Program-made: the position numbers and the translations under genes
Notes under the pieces: model-generated
Database searches by the model: none
Seen by the model: only the letters and a program-made list of their open reading frames with translations
Told to the model about the DNA's origin: nothing
In this document: in pieces, positions 23,756 through 31,822 of the stretch
Layout of the letters: every line of letters starts with the position of its first letter
How positions within the stretch are numbered: position 1 is the stretch's first letter
NCBI GenBank assembly: GCA_947470185.1
Contig: CANIRZ010000001.1
Span: forward strand, 158,013 to 222,012
Direction of reading: 5' to 3'
Source: Sphingomonadales bacterium
GTDB taxonomy: Bacteria > Pseudomonadota > Alphaproteobacteria > Sphingomonadales > Sphingomonadaceae
DNA: 64,000 nucleotides

Positions 23756-25069
23756 TCAAGACGGGTAGATTGGGAAGCGGCTGCACAATTCGCGCACACG
23801 AAGACGGACTTCGGCTTCGACGGCAGGATCGCCATGCTCGCCCTTTTGGCGCAGACCCTCAAGAACGTCTGAAATCATATGGCCAATCTCACGAAATTCA
23901 ACTGCACCAAAGCCGCGGGTTGTGCCCGCAGGCGAACCGACGCGAATGCCGCTGGTCTTTACAGGGGGCAGCGGATCATTTGGTATGCCGTTCTTGTTGC
24001 ACGTGATTGCGGCGCGCTCAAGCGCTTCGTCAGCATCGCGCCCGCTAATCCCGAGCGGGGTGAGGTCGACCAAAGCCAAATGGGTATCTGTACCGCCTGA
24101 AACGAGGTTGGCGCCACGTTCATGCAGCGTGGCGGCAAGTACCTTGGCATTGGCAATTGTTGCTGCGGCATAGGTTTTAAAGTCGGGGCGAAGTGCTTCA
24201 CCAAATGCTACGGCCTTGGCAGCGATGACATGCATCAATGGACCGCCTTGGAGCCCCGGGAAGACAGCAGAGTTGATCTTCTTGGCGATTGCCTCATCAT
24301 TGGTCATGATCATGCCCCCACGGGGCCCACGGAGCGTTTTATGGGTTGTATTCGTGACCACATGCGCATGTTCAAGTGGGTTCGGATGCACGCCGCCTGC
24401 AACTAGACCAGCAAAGTGCGCCATATCGACATGGAAAATCGCACCCACTTCGTCAGCAATGGCGCGGAAGCGGGCGAAATCGATGATGCGCGGATAAGCG
24501 GAGCCACCGGCGATGATGATTTTCGGCCGATGTTCCTTTGCAAGACGCTCAACTTCGTCGAAATCGATCAGGTGGGTTTCAGGATGTACACCAAACTGCA
24601 CAGCTTTGAACCATTTGCCGGACATCGCGGCCTTTGCCCCATGCGTAAGGTGGCCGCCGGCATCGAGGCTCATGCCTAGAATGGTATCGCCGGGCTTAAC
24701 CAAAGCGAGCATGACAGCGCCATTGGCTTGCGCACCGGAATGTGGCTGCACATTGGCAAAGCCAGCGTTGAACAGCGTCTTAGCCCGTTCAATCGCAAGC
24801 GTTTCAACTTCGTCAGAAGGCGCGCAACCTTGGTAATAACGCTTGCCCGGATAGCCTTCGGCATATTTGTTTGTGAACACCGAACCTTGCGCTTCAAGCA
24901 CCGCTTTCGAAACAATGTTTTCCGACGCGATTAGCTCAATCTGATTTTGTTCGCGGTCCAATTCATGCGCAAGACCCGCAAAGACTTCCGCATCGGTTTC
25001 GGCGAGGCCGCGCGTGAAAAAGCCGTCGGGCTGGACATCGGAGAGATCATTTGCTGGACGCGTGCTCAT
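23756..25069 (-). CDS. glyA: Serine hydroxymethyltransferase
   Basis: A 437-residue PLP enzyme that converts serine and tetrahydrofolate to glycine and 5,10-methylene-tetrahydrofolate. Motifs are [48 protein letters not shown], and the PLP lysine in [16 protein letters not shown]. Length and sequence are standard. Its ATG overlaps the rpiB stop (ATGA). The methylene-THF it makes supports thymidylate and purine synthesis, which fits the nearby nrdR. Confidence 0.98.
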   Translation of the reverse strand: MSTRPANDLSDVQPDGFFTRGLAETDAEVFAGLAHELDREQNQIELIASENIVSKAVLEAQGSVFTNKYAEGYPGKRYYQGCAPSDEVETLAIERAKTLFNAGFANVQPHSGAQANGAVMLALVKPGDTILGMSLDAGGHLTHGAKAAMSGKWFKAVQFGVHPETHLIDFDEVERLAKEHRPKIIIAGGSAYPRIIDFARFRAIADEVGAIFHVDMAHFAGLVAGGVHPNPLEHAHVVTNTTHKTLRGPRGGMIMTNDEAIAKKINSAVFPGLQGGPLMHVIAAKAVAFGEALRPDFKTYAAATIANAKVLAATLHERGANLVSGGTDTHLALVDLTPLGISGRDADEALERAAITCNKNGIPNDPLPPVKTSGIRVGSPAGTTRGFGAVEFREIGHMISDVLEGLRQKGEHGDPAVEAEVRLRVRELCSRFPIYPS

Positions 25070-25518
25070 GCTGGTTCCTTGGTCGTGATTGGGTTGGATA
25101 ATTTGTCAACGCGGCGTTGGTGACGCTCACCACCAAAGTCTGTTGAGAGAAATGCATCAATACAGGCTTTTGCCATTTCGATGCCAATCAGGCGAGCGCC
25201 CATGGCAATGACGTTGGCGTCATTATGTTCGCGGGCAAGCCGCGCCGAAAGCGGTTCAGACACCAAGGCGGCACGTGCGCCAGGGTTGCGGTTTACCGCA
25301 ATGGAAATGCCAATGCCTGATCCGCACAGGGCGATGCCGCGCTCGGCCGAACCATCGGCTATCGCTGCTGCCAAGCTGTAACCGTAATCGGGATAGTCCA
25401 CGGACGTTTCGTCATGCGGGCCGAGGTCAGCGACATTATGGCCCAAGCCGCGCAGATAGTCGGCCAGCGCTGACTTCAGCGCGACTGCAGCATGATCTGA
25501 GGCAATGGCTATACGCAT
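25066..25518 (-). CDS. rpiB: Ribose-5-phosphate isomerase B
   Basis: A 150-residue RpiB/LacA/LacB-family enzyme interconverting ribose 5-phosphate and ribulose 5-phosphate in the pentose phosphate pathway. Visible features are [16 protein letters not shown] at the start, [16 protein letters not shown], the active-site loop [15 protein letters not shown], and [18 protein letters not shown]. It is the first gene of the rpiB-glyA-(zinc ribbon)-nrdR-trmJ run and overlaps glyA by 4 bases. Confidence 0.95.
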   Translation of the reverse strand: MRIAIASDHAAVALKSALADYLRGLGHNVADLGPHDETSVDYPDYGYSLAAAIADGSAERGIALCGSGIGISIAVNRNPGARAALVSEPLSARLAREHNDANVIAMGARLIGIEMAKACIDAFLSTDFGGERHQRRVDKLSNPITTKEPA

Positions 25519-25634
25519 GGCACATCCTGTAGCAACATGAGTCGGACTACGCCTCCCCTATGGGAGCACGCTGCAAAAGGCCATGCTGAATTTCCCCGAT
25601 TGCGCGGCTTATCCACCATCTTTATGTAGCGATA

Positions 25635-25832
25635 ATGCTTAATGCCGTTTTGTCCATCGCCATGCTTTCCGCTATCCTGCTGCTGTTCGGCGCATGGAAA
25701 CGATGGCGAGGCGATGGGAGCAGCCAGCAAATGTGGCTTATGGTGGCAGCGGCTTTGGTTATTTTCGCCAATGTCGCGATTTGGGTTGTCCCCGACAAAC
25801 AAGGCAAAAGCCTGGTAACCGAGGCTGGCTAA
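25635..25832 (+). CDS. Small two-helix membrane protein
   Basis: A 65-residue protein with two predicted membrane helices (NAVLSIAMLSAILLLFGAW and MWLMVAAALVIFANVAIWVV) separated by a short basic loop (KRWRGDGSSQQ). Its stop is one base from the stop of the convergent alpha/beta-hydrolase gene. I recall similar short proteins in sphingomonads, all without known function. Upstream, 116 bases separate it from the divergent rpiB. The call rests on the clean helix-loop-helix pattern and tight packing. Confidence 0.6.
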   Translation: MLNAVLSIAMLSAILLLFGAWKRWRGDGSSQQMWLMVAAALVIFANVAIWVVPDKQGKSLVTEAG

Positions 25833-25833
25833 C

Positions 25834-26490
25834 TCACTTGATTGGCGAGTTAGGATCCAGCCGGAAGTCGAGATAGTTATTCACGGACGCCATCAGCATA
25901 TCCATTTCATTTTCGAAGAAATGGTTGGCGCGCGGAATCTCGTCGTGGTGGATGGTGATGTGCCGTTGCGTGCGGAGCTTATCGACCAGCTTTTGCACTG
26001 CATTCGGGTTCACGACTTCGTCATTCACGCCTTGAATGATGATGCCCGATGAAGGGCAGGGCGCCAGAAAGCTGAAATCATACATGTTTGCAGGCGGTGC
26101 AACCGAGATGAAACCGCGAATTTCAGGACGGCGCATCAAAAGCTGCATGCCAATCCACGCGCCAAAGCTGAACCCTGCGATCCACGTCGTTGACGCTTCA
26201 GGGTGAAAACTTTGTACCCAATCAAGCGCTGACGCTGCGTCGGACAGTTCGCCAATGCCATTGTCGAATTCGCCTTCGCTTCGACCGACCCCACGAAAGT
26301 TAAAGCGCAGCACGCCAAATCCGCGGGCCACAAAGGTTTTGTAAAGCTGCTGCGTGATGCGGTCGTTCATCGTTCCGCCCGCTTGCGGGTGCGGATGCAA
26401 TATCATCGCAATCGGAGCACGTGGGCGCGGTGGCGGCGAAAAACGCGCTTCAAGGCGGCCTTCTGGACCAGGGATAGCAATTGCGGGCAT
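25834..26490 (-). CDS. Alpha/beta hydrolase
   Basis: A 218-residue serine hydrolase. The oxyanion region is LHPHPQAGGTMND, the substrate-side motif is LRFNFRGVGRSEG, the nucleophile elbow is GFSFGAWIG (Ser), the acid region is IIQGVNDEVVNP and the base is in PRANHFFEN (His). The HPHP-GGTM-x-N start marks a group of small hydrolases often annotated as dienelactone-hydrolase-like or as YegE/KANL3-like; the substrate is unknown. It is transcribed divergently from the cysteine-desulfurase pair. Confidence 0.85.
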   Translation of the reverse strand: MPAIAIPGPEGRLEARFSPPPRPRAPIAMILHPHPQAGGTMNDRITQQLYKTFVARGFGVLRFNFRGVGRSEGEFDNGIGELSDAASALDWVQSFHPEASTTWIAGFSFGAWIGMQLLMRRPEIRGFISVAPPANMYDFSFLAPCPSSGIIIQGVNDEVVNPNAVQKLVDKLRTQRHITIHHDEIPRANHFFENEMDMLMASVNNYLDFRLDPNSPIK

Positions 26491-26605
26491 ATTATAGTTC
26501 GATTCTTAGAAATGTGTGCCGAGCGGTACCCGACGGTTCGGGCTTTGCAGGAAGTTGAAGCGCTATATAGAAGGAATGACGATTTTCGCAACTGTCATGG
26601 AAACT

Positions 26606-27646
26606 ATGCCCAACCAACCACGTATCTATCTGGACCACGCTGCCACCACGCCGATTATTCCGGCGGCGCGCGAGGCAATGGCAGACGCGATGCTGCGCTG
26701 GGCCAATCCATCATCTCCGCATCAAGAGGGCAGAGCTGCCCGTTTTGCGCTTGAGGACGCACGCAGACGTATAGCAGCCGCGTTGAATTGGGACGGCGAA
26801 GTTATTCTTACGAGCGGGGCAAGCGAGGCCATTGCGCTTGGCTTAAGGGACACGGGGGCGGTGGCGAGTTCAGTCGAGCATGATGCGGTGCTTGCGGTGG
26901 CTGGCCCAACACGGGTGCCTGTCTTTGATAATGGATATGTCGATATCAGTGCAATAACCGACAATGCGCGATTTGCGGTTCAGTCGGTGAACAATGAAAC
27001 GGGCGTTATACAACCCATGGCGGATATCTTAGCTGCTGTGCGAAAAGTTGGTGGTGTATTCTTCGCTGACTGCTCGCAGAGTGCTGGGAAATTACCACTG
27101 CCCGATGCAGATTTAATCTCGATTTCCGCACATAAATTGGGTGGACCGCCGGGGATGGGGGCATTGCTCGTGCGCAATCTTGGGCTGCTGTCGCCAACTG
27201 GCGGGCAGGAGCAAGGCTATCGGCGTGGAACCGAGAACTTACCCGCAGCGATCGGATTTGCCGCAGCGCTGGAGGCGGGTTTTGCTTGGATGGAGACGGC
27301 GGTTCGTCTCCGCAAAATGTTGGACGATGCGATTGTAGCCGCTGGCGGCGAGGTTGTGGCAGCGTCAAGCAACCGGCTGGCGACTATCGGCAGCTACCGG
27401 ATGGCAGGCGTTGCAGCCTCAAGCCAGCTTATCAATTTCGATATGGCTGGCATCGCTGTCTCGGCTGGCAGTGCGTGTTCTTCCGGAACATTAAAGGCCA
27501 GTCATGTGCTTGGCGCCATGGGCTGGGATGATAAATCTGCATCTGAAGTCATCCGGGTCAGCTTTGGTGCAGATACGGACGCGACCGACGTCACCCGCTT
27601 CATCGACGTCTGGTCTAGCATCTCCGCACGGTCAAAAGTCGCATGA
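26606..27646 (+). CDS. Cysteine desulfurase-like class V aminotransferase (first of pair)
   Basis: A roughly 346-residue NifS/IscS-family PLP enzyme. It has IYLDHAATTPIIPAAREAM at the start, the cofactor histidine in SSVEHDAV, the PLP lysine in SISAHKLGG, GGQEQGYRRGTEN, and the catalytic cysteine in SAGSACSSGTLKASHV. It is shorter than IscS (about 400 residues). Starts at 26576 and 26597 are also possible; I chose 26606 because the family begins there. Its end overlaps the second desulfurase gene by 4 bases. The pair plus the ferredoxin suggests sulfur mobilisation for Fe-S clusters or thio-modification, but the acceptor is unknown. Confidence 0.9.
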   Translation: MPNQPRIYLDHAATTPIIPAAREAMADAMLRWANPSSPHQEGRAARFALEDARRRIAAALNWDGEVILTSGASEAIALGLRDTGAVASSVEHDAVLAVAGPTRVPVFDNGYVDISAITDNARFAVQSVNNETGVIQPMADILAAVRKVGGVFFADCSQSAGKLPLPDADLISISAHKLGGPPGMGALLVRNLGLLSPTGGQEQGYRRGTENLPAAIGFAAALEAGFAWMETAVRLRKMLDDAIVAAGGEVVAASSNRLATIGSYRMAGVAASSQLINFDMAGIAVSAGSACSSGTLKASHVLGAMGWDDKSASEVIRVSFGADTDATDVTRFIDVWSSISARSKVA

Positions 27647-28707
27647 TCTATCTGGATTATCAAGCAACTACGTCACTTGCCCCTGAGGCATTTGCTGCGA
27701 TGGAACCTTGGCTGAAGACCGGCTTTGCCAACCCGCATAGCGCACATGCAGCGGGCAGGGCGGCCGCCGCTGCGGTTGAGGTGGCCCGTGATCAGGTTGC
27801 CGCTTTGTTGCCAACGGGCGGGCGCGTGATCTTTACCTCAGGCGCGACAGAAGCGATCAATCTGGCGATTATGGGATGTGGTTTGCCGGTAAGCGCTGTT
27901 GCGACGGAGCATGCGGCGGTTTTGGATTGTGTGCATGCGCGCCATGGTGACGTTCTTCCGGTAAATGTAACGGGTGCCCTCGTAAAACCTTTCGCGTCGG
28001 GTGATGGGAATAAAGAATGCAGACTGTTCGCCGTCATGCTCGTGAACAACGAAATCGGGACTATTCAACCCATTGCTGAAATTGCAGCAGCCGTGCACGC
28101 CCAAGGCGGGCTGTTGTTGTGCGACGCTGTGCAAGCATTCGGCCGGATGCACATCCCCAACGGCCCGGATGTGATCGCAATCTCCGCGCATAAAATGCAC
28201 GGACCAAAGGGCATCGGCGCTTTATGGGTGCGTGACGGGATTTCACTCACGCCACAAATGCTTGGCGGTGGGCAGGAACAGGGCATGCGCTCCGGCACGT
28301 TATCGCCCGCTTTATGCGTGGGATTTGGCGCAGCTGCAAAATTGGCTGCGGATCGGATGAAGGCTGACGCGGCGCATGTGGCCACTTTGTGGAACCACGC
28401 CATGGCGGCGTTTTCTGATTGGACGATCAACGGTTCGGCTACGGCGCGCTATAAAGGCAACCTTAACATCCGCCGTGACGGAGTGGACGCTGCGCGGCTG
28501 ATTTCCGAATGCAGAAACATCGCCTTTTCCGTCGGCAGTGCTTGCGCAAGTGGTTCCGGACGACCAAGCCATGTGCTGCGGGCAATTGGCCTGACGGACA
28601 CACAGGCAAAATCTTCCATCCGCTTGGGCTTTGGCCGCTATACGACAGTCGAAGAGATTGATATTGCAGCCCATGCAATCAACCGTGCAGCAGAGGCGAT
28701 GTTATGA
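27643..28707 (+). CDS. Cysteine desulfurase-like class V aminotransferase (second of pair)
   Basis: A 354-residue paralogue of the preceding enzyme. The motifs are IYLDYQATTSLAPEAFAAM, ATEHAAVLD (histidine), ISAHKMHGPKGIGAL (PLP lysine), GGGQEQGMRSGT, and SVGSACASGSGRPSHVL (catalytic cysteine). Both copies keep all catalytic residues, so neither looks like a dead partner. It overlaps its neighbours by 4 bases on each side (ATGA at 27643 and 28704). Tandem NifS-like genes followed by a ferredoxin occur in other alphaproteobacteria as far as I recall; the specific function is not established. Confidence 0.92.
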   Translation: MIYLDYQATTSLAPEAFAAMEPWLKTGFANPHSAHAAGRAAAAAVEVARDQVAALLPTGGRVIFTSGATEAINLAIMGCGLPVSAVATEHAAVLDCVHARHGDVLPVNVTGALVKPFASGDGNKECRLFAVMLVNNEIGTIQPIAEIAAAVHAQGGLLLCDAVQAFGRMHIPNGPDVIAISAHKMHGPKGIGALWVRDGISLTPQMLGGGQEQGMRSGTLSPALCVGFGAAAKLAADRMKADAAHVATLWNHAMAAFSDWTINGSATARYKGNLNIRRDGVDAARLISECRNIAFSVGSACASGSGRPSHVLRAIGLTDTQAKSSIRLGFGRYTTVEEIDIAAHAINRAAEAML

Positions 28708-29036
28708 TCAAAGTCACGTTCATCAACGCTGATGGCGATATTCAGGAAGTTAATGGTGTCGAAGGGCAAAGCCTCCTCGACGTGGCACAAGCAGCCGGAC
28801 AACCGCTTGAAGGGACGTGCGAAAGCCAGATGGCTTGTTCGACGTGTCATGTAATTATTGATAAGGATTGGTTCGATAAGCTCCCCCGGTCTGTTGAAGA
28901 TGAAGAGGATATGCTTGACCTCGCCAGCGGTGCACGGCGCACAAGCCGTTTGTCTTGCCAGATTATCCTGACCCTGGATCTCGACGGGTTAGTTGTCTAT
29001 ATTCCGGCAGAAAGCCGAAATATGCAGGGGCTGTAA
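28704..29036 (+). CDS. 2Fe-2S ferredoxin (adrenodoxin type)
   Basis: A 110-residue ferredoxin with four cluster cysteines in the vertebrate-adrenodoxin/ISC pattern: CESQMACSTCHVI (C-x5-C-x2-C) and RLSCQIIL. Acidic patch residues (DEEDMLDLA) follow the third cysteine, and the tail is VYIPAESRNMQGL. It is coupled by ATGA to the second desulfurase. It probably supplies electrons for Fe-S cluster assembly or for a partner oxygenase; the operon context favours the first. Confidence 0.92.
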   Translation: MIKVTFINADGDIQEVNGVEGQSLLDVAQAAGQPLEGTCESQMACSTCHVIIDKDWFDKLPRSVEDEEDMLDLASGARRTSRLSCQIILTLDLDGLVVYIPAESRNMQGL

Positions 29037-29045
29037 CGCCCTTCA

Positions 29046-29074
29046 CTTCCCATTCACGAAAAAGCGCCTATATA
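29046..29074 (+). promoter_or_regulatory. Probable ssrA promoter
   Basis: TATATA at 29069-29074 is a good -10 element located 7-8 bases before the first stem of the tmRNA acceptor piece. The matching -35 region at 29046-29051 (CTTCCC, 17-base spacer) is weak. Confidence 0.5.
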
Positions 29075-29080
29075 GGGCGG

Positions 29081-29480
29081 TGCCGGGTTCGCCCGGCTAT
29101 GGTGATAAATTGCGATGTGCAATAGATGCAGCGGACCCGGGGGCGGTACCCGGCAGCTCCACCAAAATCTCTGTTAATCAGAGGTCTTGGAGGGGCTGAA
29201 CTAGGATCGACGTGCGTTGAAAAGCATTGTTTTTGCCCGGCATGAATAAGCCGTGAAATGGTTCATAACCAATAGGTGCAAACGATAACTCAGCACTTGC
29301 TCTCGCAGCGTAATTTTGGGCCTCACGGTCTAAACTTACACTAAAAGAACGCGGCCGAACCGGCCGGGCAACAGAAAGGTTACAGCGGCCCCCCGGAGCC
29401 GGGCAACAGAATCCGGGACCCTTTTAATACGCGCATGCTGGGCAACAGCCCCCCCACCTATCCAGCAATGCAAGGGGCAG
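29081..29480 (+). ncRNA. ssrA: Transfer-messenger RNA, permuted two-piece type
   Basis: The gene is circularly permuted. The acceptor piece comes first (about 29082-29164): hairpin GCCGGG/CCCGGC, a T-arm around GGACCCGGGGGCGGTACCCGG, and the end CAGCTCC-ACCA. A 27-base intervening loop (29165-29191) with a CTCTG/CAGAG hairpin is presumably removed. The coding piece starts GGGGCTGAACTAGGATCGACG at 29192. Its first seven bases pair with CAGCTCC to form the acceptor stem. The tag frame runs from 29279 to the TAA at 29312-29314 and reads ANDNSALALAA. Pseudoknots with three GGGCAACAG copies follow. The outer ends are approximate. It rescues stalled ribosomes with SmpB, encoded at 52667-53149. Confidence 0.93.
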
Positions 29481-29535
29481 CGATGCTCTAGCGTCAATCG
29501 TCCAAACCTCGTCGCGTCGTTAAAAATCTTGGCTG

Positions 29536-30786
29536 TCAGGCGAGCGAAACAAGATCGGCGGCCTCCAATAACGCCAACCGCGCCAACCGGACTTTATCTA
29601 GCAAATCGGGGTCACCAACCTGGTCCGGCGCAATGGTTTCGGGCCAATACGTGTTAACCACTTCCGCTATAGCGTCCAACTTTGCCTCGTCGGCGATAAA
29701 GCGAGGGTCCACCGTCGCGGGATCGGCAACCACACGCAGGCGCAGGCAAGCTGGGCCACCGCCATTTGCCATGGATTGGCGCACGTCCACGGGCACAAGC
29801 TTGCAGATGGGGCCATTGCCAACGACCATCTCGGTCAGCCAGCCCCAAACGCGGACATTTTCTTGCGCCTCACTTGGTAAAATAAGCGCCATGCCGCCGT
29901 CGGGCAGCGTAACCAATTGGGCATTGAACAGATAGCTTTGGATGGCGTCGGCTAGGCTAACGCGATCCGCCGGGACGATGATGATCTCTGTCTCAGGCAT
30001 GATTCGTCGAATGTCGGCATAGGTCTGTTCAGGGTTCTCGAACGCCAGTTCATGCGTGAGAAGTACATGCGCGTTCGCAACTGCCACAACGTCATTGTGG
30101 AATGCGCCGGCGGCAATCGCCATTTCGGATTGCTGAACGAACAAGGTTCTGTCCGGATCAAGCCTGTGCGCGCGGGCGATGGCCTTTGATGCTTCGATAT
30201 GCTGCCGCGCCGGGAACGGTCCGCCTGTTTTGCCATAAACAAATATTTCGACACCCGCGTCACTATGCGTGGTGCATAACCGCATGAAATTGGCCGCACC
30301 TTCGTCGCCAAACGGCGCGGGCACGGGGCCATGCACAGCGAAATGCTGTTCATTAGCGAACGCGAGCTTCAACTGCGCAAGCGTTCGGGGCCACTCATGG
30401 CTTCTGTGCGCCATCGTGATTAGGTTGGCTACGGACAGATGGCATTTTCCATCTGCCGTGTCTGGGGCAGGGGATACGGTGGCCGCGTTGGCCGCCCACA
30501 TGGCAGATGCGGAAAAGGCGGCCGCGCGGATATGTGGCTCTGCCGACTGCATGTCGGTGGAAAGCCCGGCGAGCCAGTTCTGGTTAGGGCGGTCGAGTGG
30601 CACGAAGAATCCTTGCGCCAGCCCAAGGCGAAGATTGGTTCGCATCTTTTCGATGCCCTGTAATGCGGCCGCTTTGGGGTGAGATGGCGCGCCTGCATTA
30701 TGTGAAGAGGCAAGATTACCAAGGCTTAAACCAGCATAATTGTGGCTTGGCCCGATGATCCCATCAAAATTGATTTCGACCAACGC
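29536..30786 (-). CDS. astB: N-succinylarginine dihydrolase
   Basis: About 416 residues. It hydrolyses N2-succinylarginine to N2-succinylornithine, carbon dioxide and two ammonia (second step of the AST pathway). Family motifs are EINFDGIIGPSHNYAGLSLGN, HPKAAALQGIEKM, FGDEGAANFMRLC-like text, FHNDVVAVANAHVL, and the catalytic cysteine region MANGGGPACLRLRV. The GTG at 30786 fits best, with GGAG 10 bases upstream and the family's usual N-terminus; an ATG at 30807 adds 7 residues. It overlaps or adjoins astA. The nitrogen released would help the cell use arginine as an N source. Confidence 0.95.
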   Translation of the reverse strand, partial: ALVEINFDGIIGPSHNYAGLSLGNLASSHNAGAPSHPKAAALQGIEKMRTNLRLGLAQGFFVPLDRPNQNWLAGLSTDMQSAEPHIRAAAFSASAMWAANAATVSPAPDTADGKCHLSVANLITMAHRSHEWPRTLAQLKLAFANEQHFAVHGPVPAPFGDEGAANFMRLCTTHSDAGVEIFVYGKTGGPFPARQHIEASKAIARAHRLDPDRTLFVQQSEMAIAAGAFHNDVVAVANAHVLLTHELAFENPEQTYADIRRIMPETEIIIVPADRVSLADAIQSYLFNAQLVTLPDGGMALILPSEAQENVRVWGWLTEMVVGNGPICKLVPVDVRQSMANGGGPACLRLRVVADPATVDPRFIADEAKLDAIAEVVNTYWPETIAPDQVGDPDLLDKVRLARLALLEAADLVSLA

Positions 30787-30790
30787 CACC

Positions 30791-31822
30791 TTATGATCGC
30801 TCCACATAAGTCACGATGTCGCCCGCGGAAATTCCAAGCATATGGGCGCAATCGGTGTCGATACTGACTTTGTCGCCTTGGTCATCAATCCACCCATAAG
30901 CGGCCTTAAACGCCTGCAGGCGGCCAAGCGTAATCAACTTTTTCTCGCCAGATTTATGTGCACCAACGGTCTCGCTGACGTGTGTTATCGCCACGTCTTT
31001 CGCTTCGCGAATACTGCGAATTTGGTCGGTGCGTGCGGTCATAGTTGGGCCACCGTCAAAAATGTCGACATAGTTTTCCCAGTCAAAGCCCTCATTCTCC
31101 AACATCCGCATTGCTGCGCGTCCCGATGGGTGCGGCACGCCAATGGCGGTTTTTGCGCTTTCCTGAAGCATCGCTATATATACGGGATGCTTGGGCATGA
31201 GGTCGGCGATAAACTGGTTGCCGAACTTCGCATTGAACTCGTCGGCTTCCTGAAAGCTCATACCAAAAAAGCGCCCAGCCACGCCGTCCCAGAATGGAGA
31301 GCCGCCTGCTTCATCAATAACGCCGCGTAATTCTGCGATAGTCCTATCTGCAAATCTTTGACGGTGGTTTCGGATGAATAGATAGCGGCTACGCGCGATA
31401 AGCATTCCAAGTCCGCCAGCGCGTTCTGCGGGGTGTAGGAATAGACCGCCGACTTCAGTCGTGCCCTCCAGATCCGTAGACAGGTTTAATATGTCCGCGC
31501 GGAAGGTGCGTTCCAGTTCCACACTATGCTGCGTAAGCGCGCCAATGCGGTAGCTGTAGAATGGCCATCTCTGCCCGACTTGGCCAAAAATCTGGCACGT
31601 GCCGCGCACTTCGCCGGTTTGGCTGTTTTGCAGAACAAATACATATAGGTCATCTGCGACTGCATCATCTGCACGGTCAAAACCGGCGGCGGACCGTTCC
31701 AACTTTTCCGATAACGCCCTTTTATCCGGAGGCAGATTGGTAAAGCCGCCGCCCGTGCGTTTTGCCATTTCATAAATCGGTTGGAGATCGTTCATATTGG
31801 CCGGACGAATGAGGAAGGTCAT
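30791..31822 (-). CDS. astA: Arginine N-succinyltransferase
   Basis: A 343-residue enzyme that transfers succinyl from succinyl-CoA to arginine, the first step of the AST pathway. Recognisable stretches are FLIRPANMNDLQPIYEMA, GGFTNLPPDK, RGTCQIFGQVGQRWPFYSYRIG, GTTEVGGLFLHPAERAGG, FWDGVAGRFFGMSF, and the C-terminal IRSIREAKDVAI. It starts inside the M20 gene's last codons (ATGA at 31819-31822). astC and astD, needed to finish the pathway, are not in this window. Confidence 0.95.
   Translation of the reverse strand: MTFLIRPANMNDLQPIYEMAKRTGGGFTNLPPDKRALSEKLERSAAGFDRADDAVADDLYVFVLQNSQTGEVRGTCQIFGQVGQRWPFYSYRIGALTQHSVELERTFRADILNLSTDLEGTTEVGGLFLHPAERAGGLGMLIARSRYLFIRNHRQRFADRTIAELRGVIDEAGGSPFWDGVAGRFFGMSFQEADEFNAKFGNQFIADLMPKHPVYIAMLQESAKTAIGVPHPSGRAAMRMLENEGFDWENYVDIFDGGPTMTARTDQIRSIREAKDVAITHVSETVGAHKSGEKKLITLGRLQAFKAAYGWIDDQGDKVSIDTDCAHMLGISAGDIVTYVERS

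Noticed and set aside
29380-29460. Three GGGCAACAG copies considered as a CRISPR-like or regulatory repeat
   Set aside because: They fall in the pseudoknot part of the tmRNA, where related hairpins recur.
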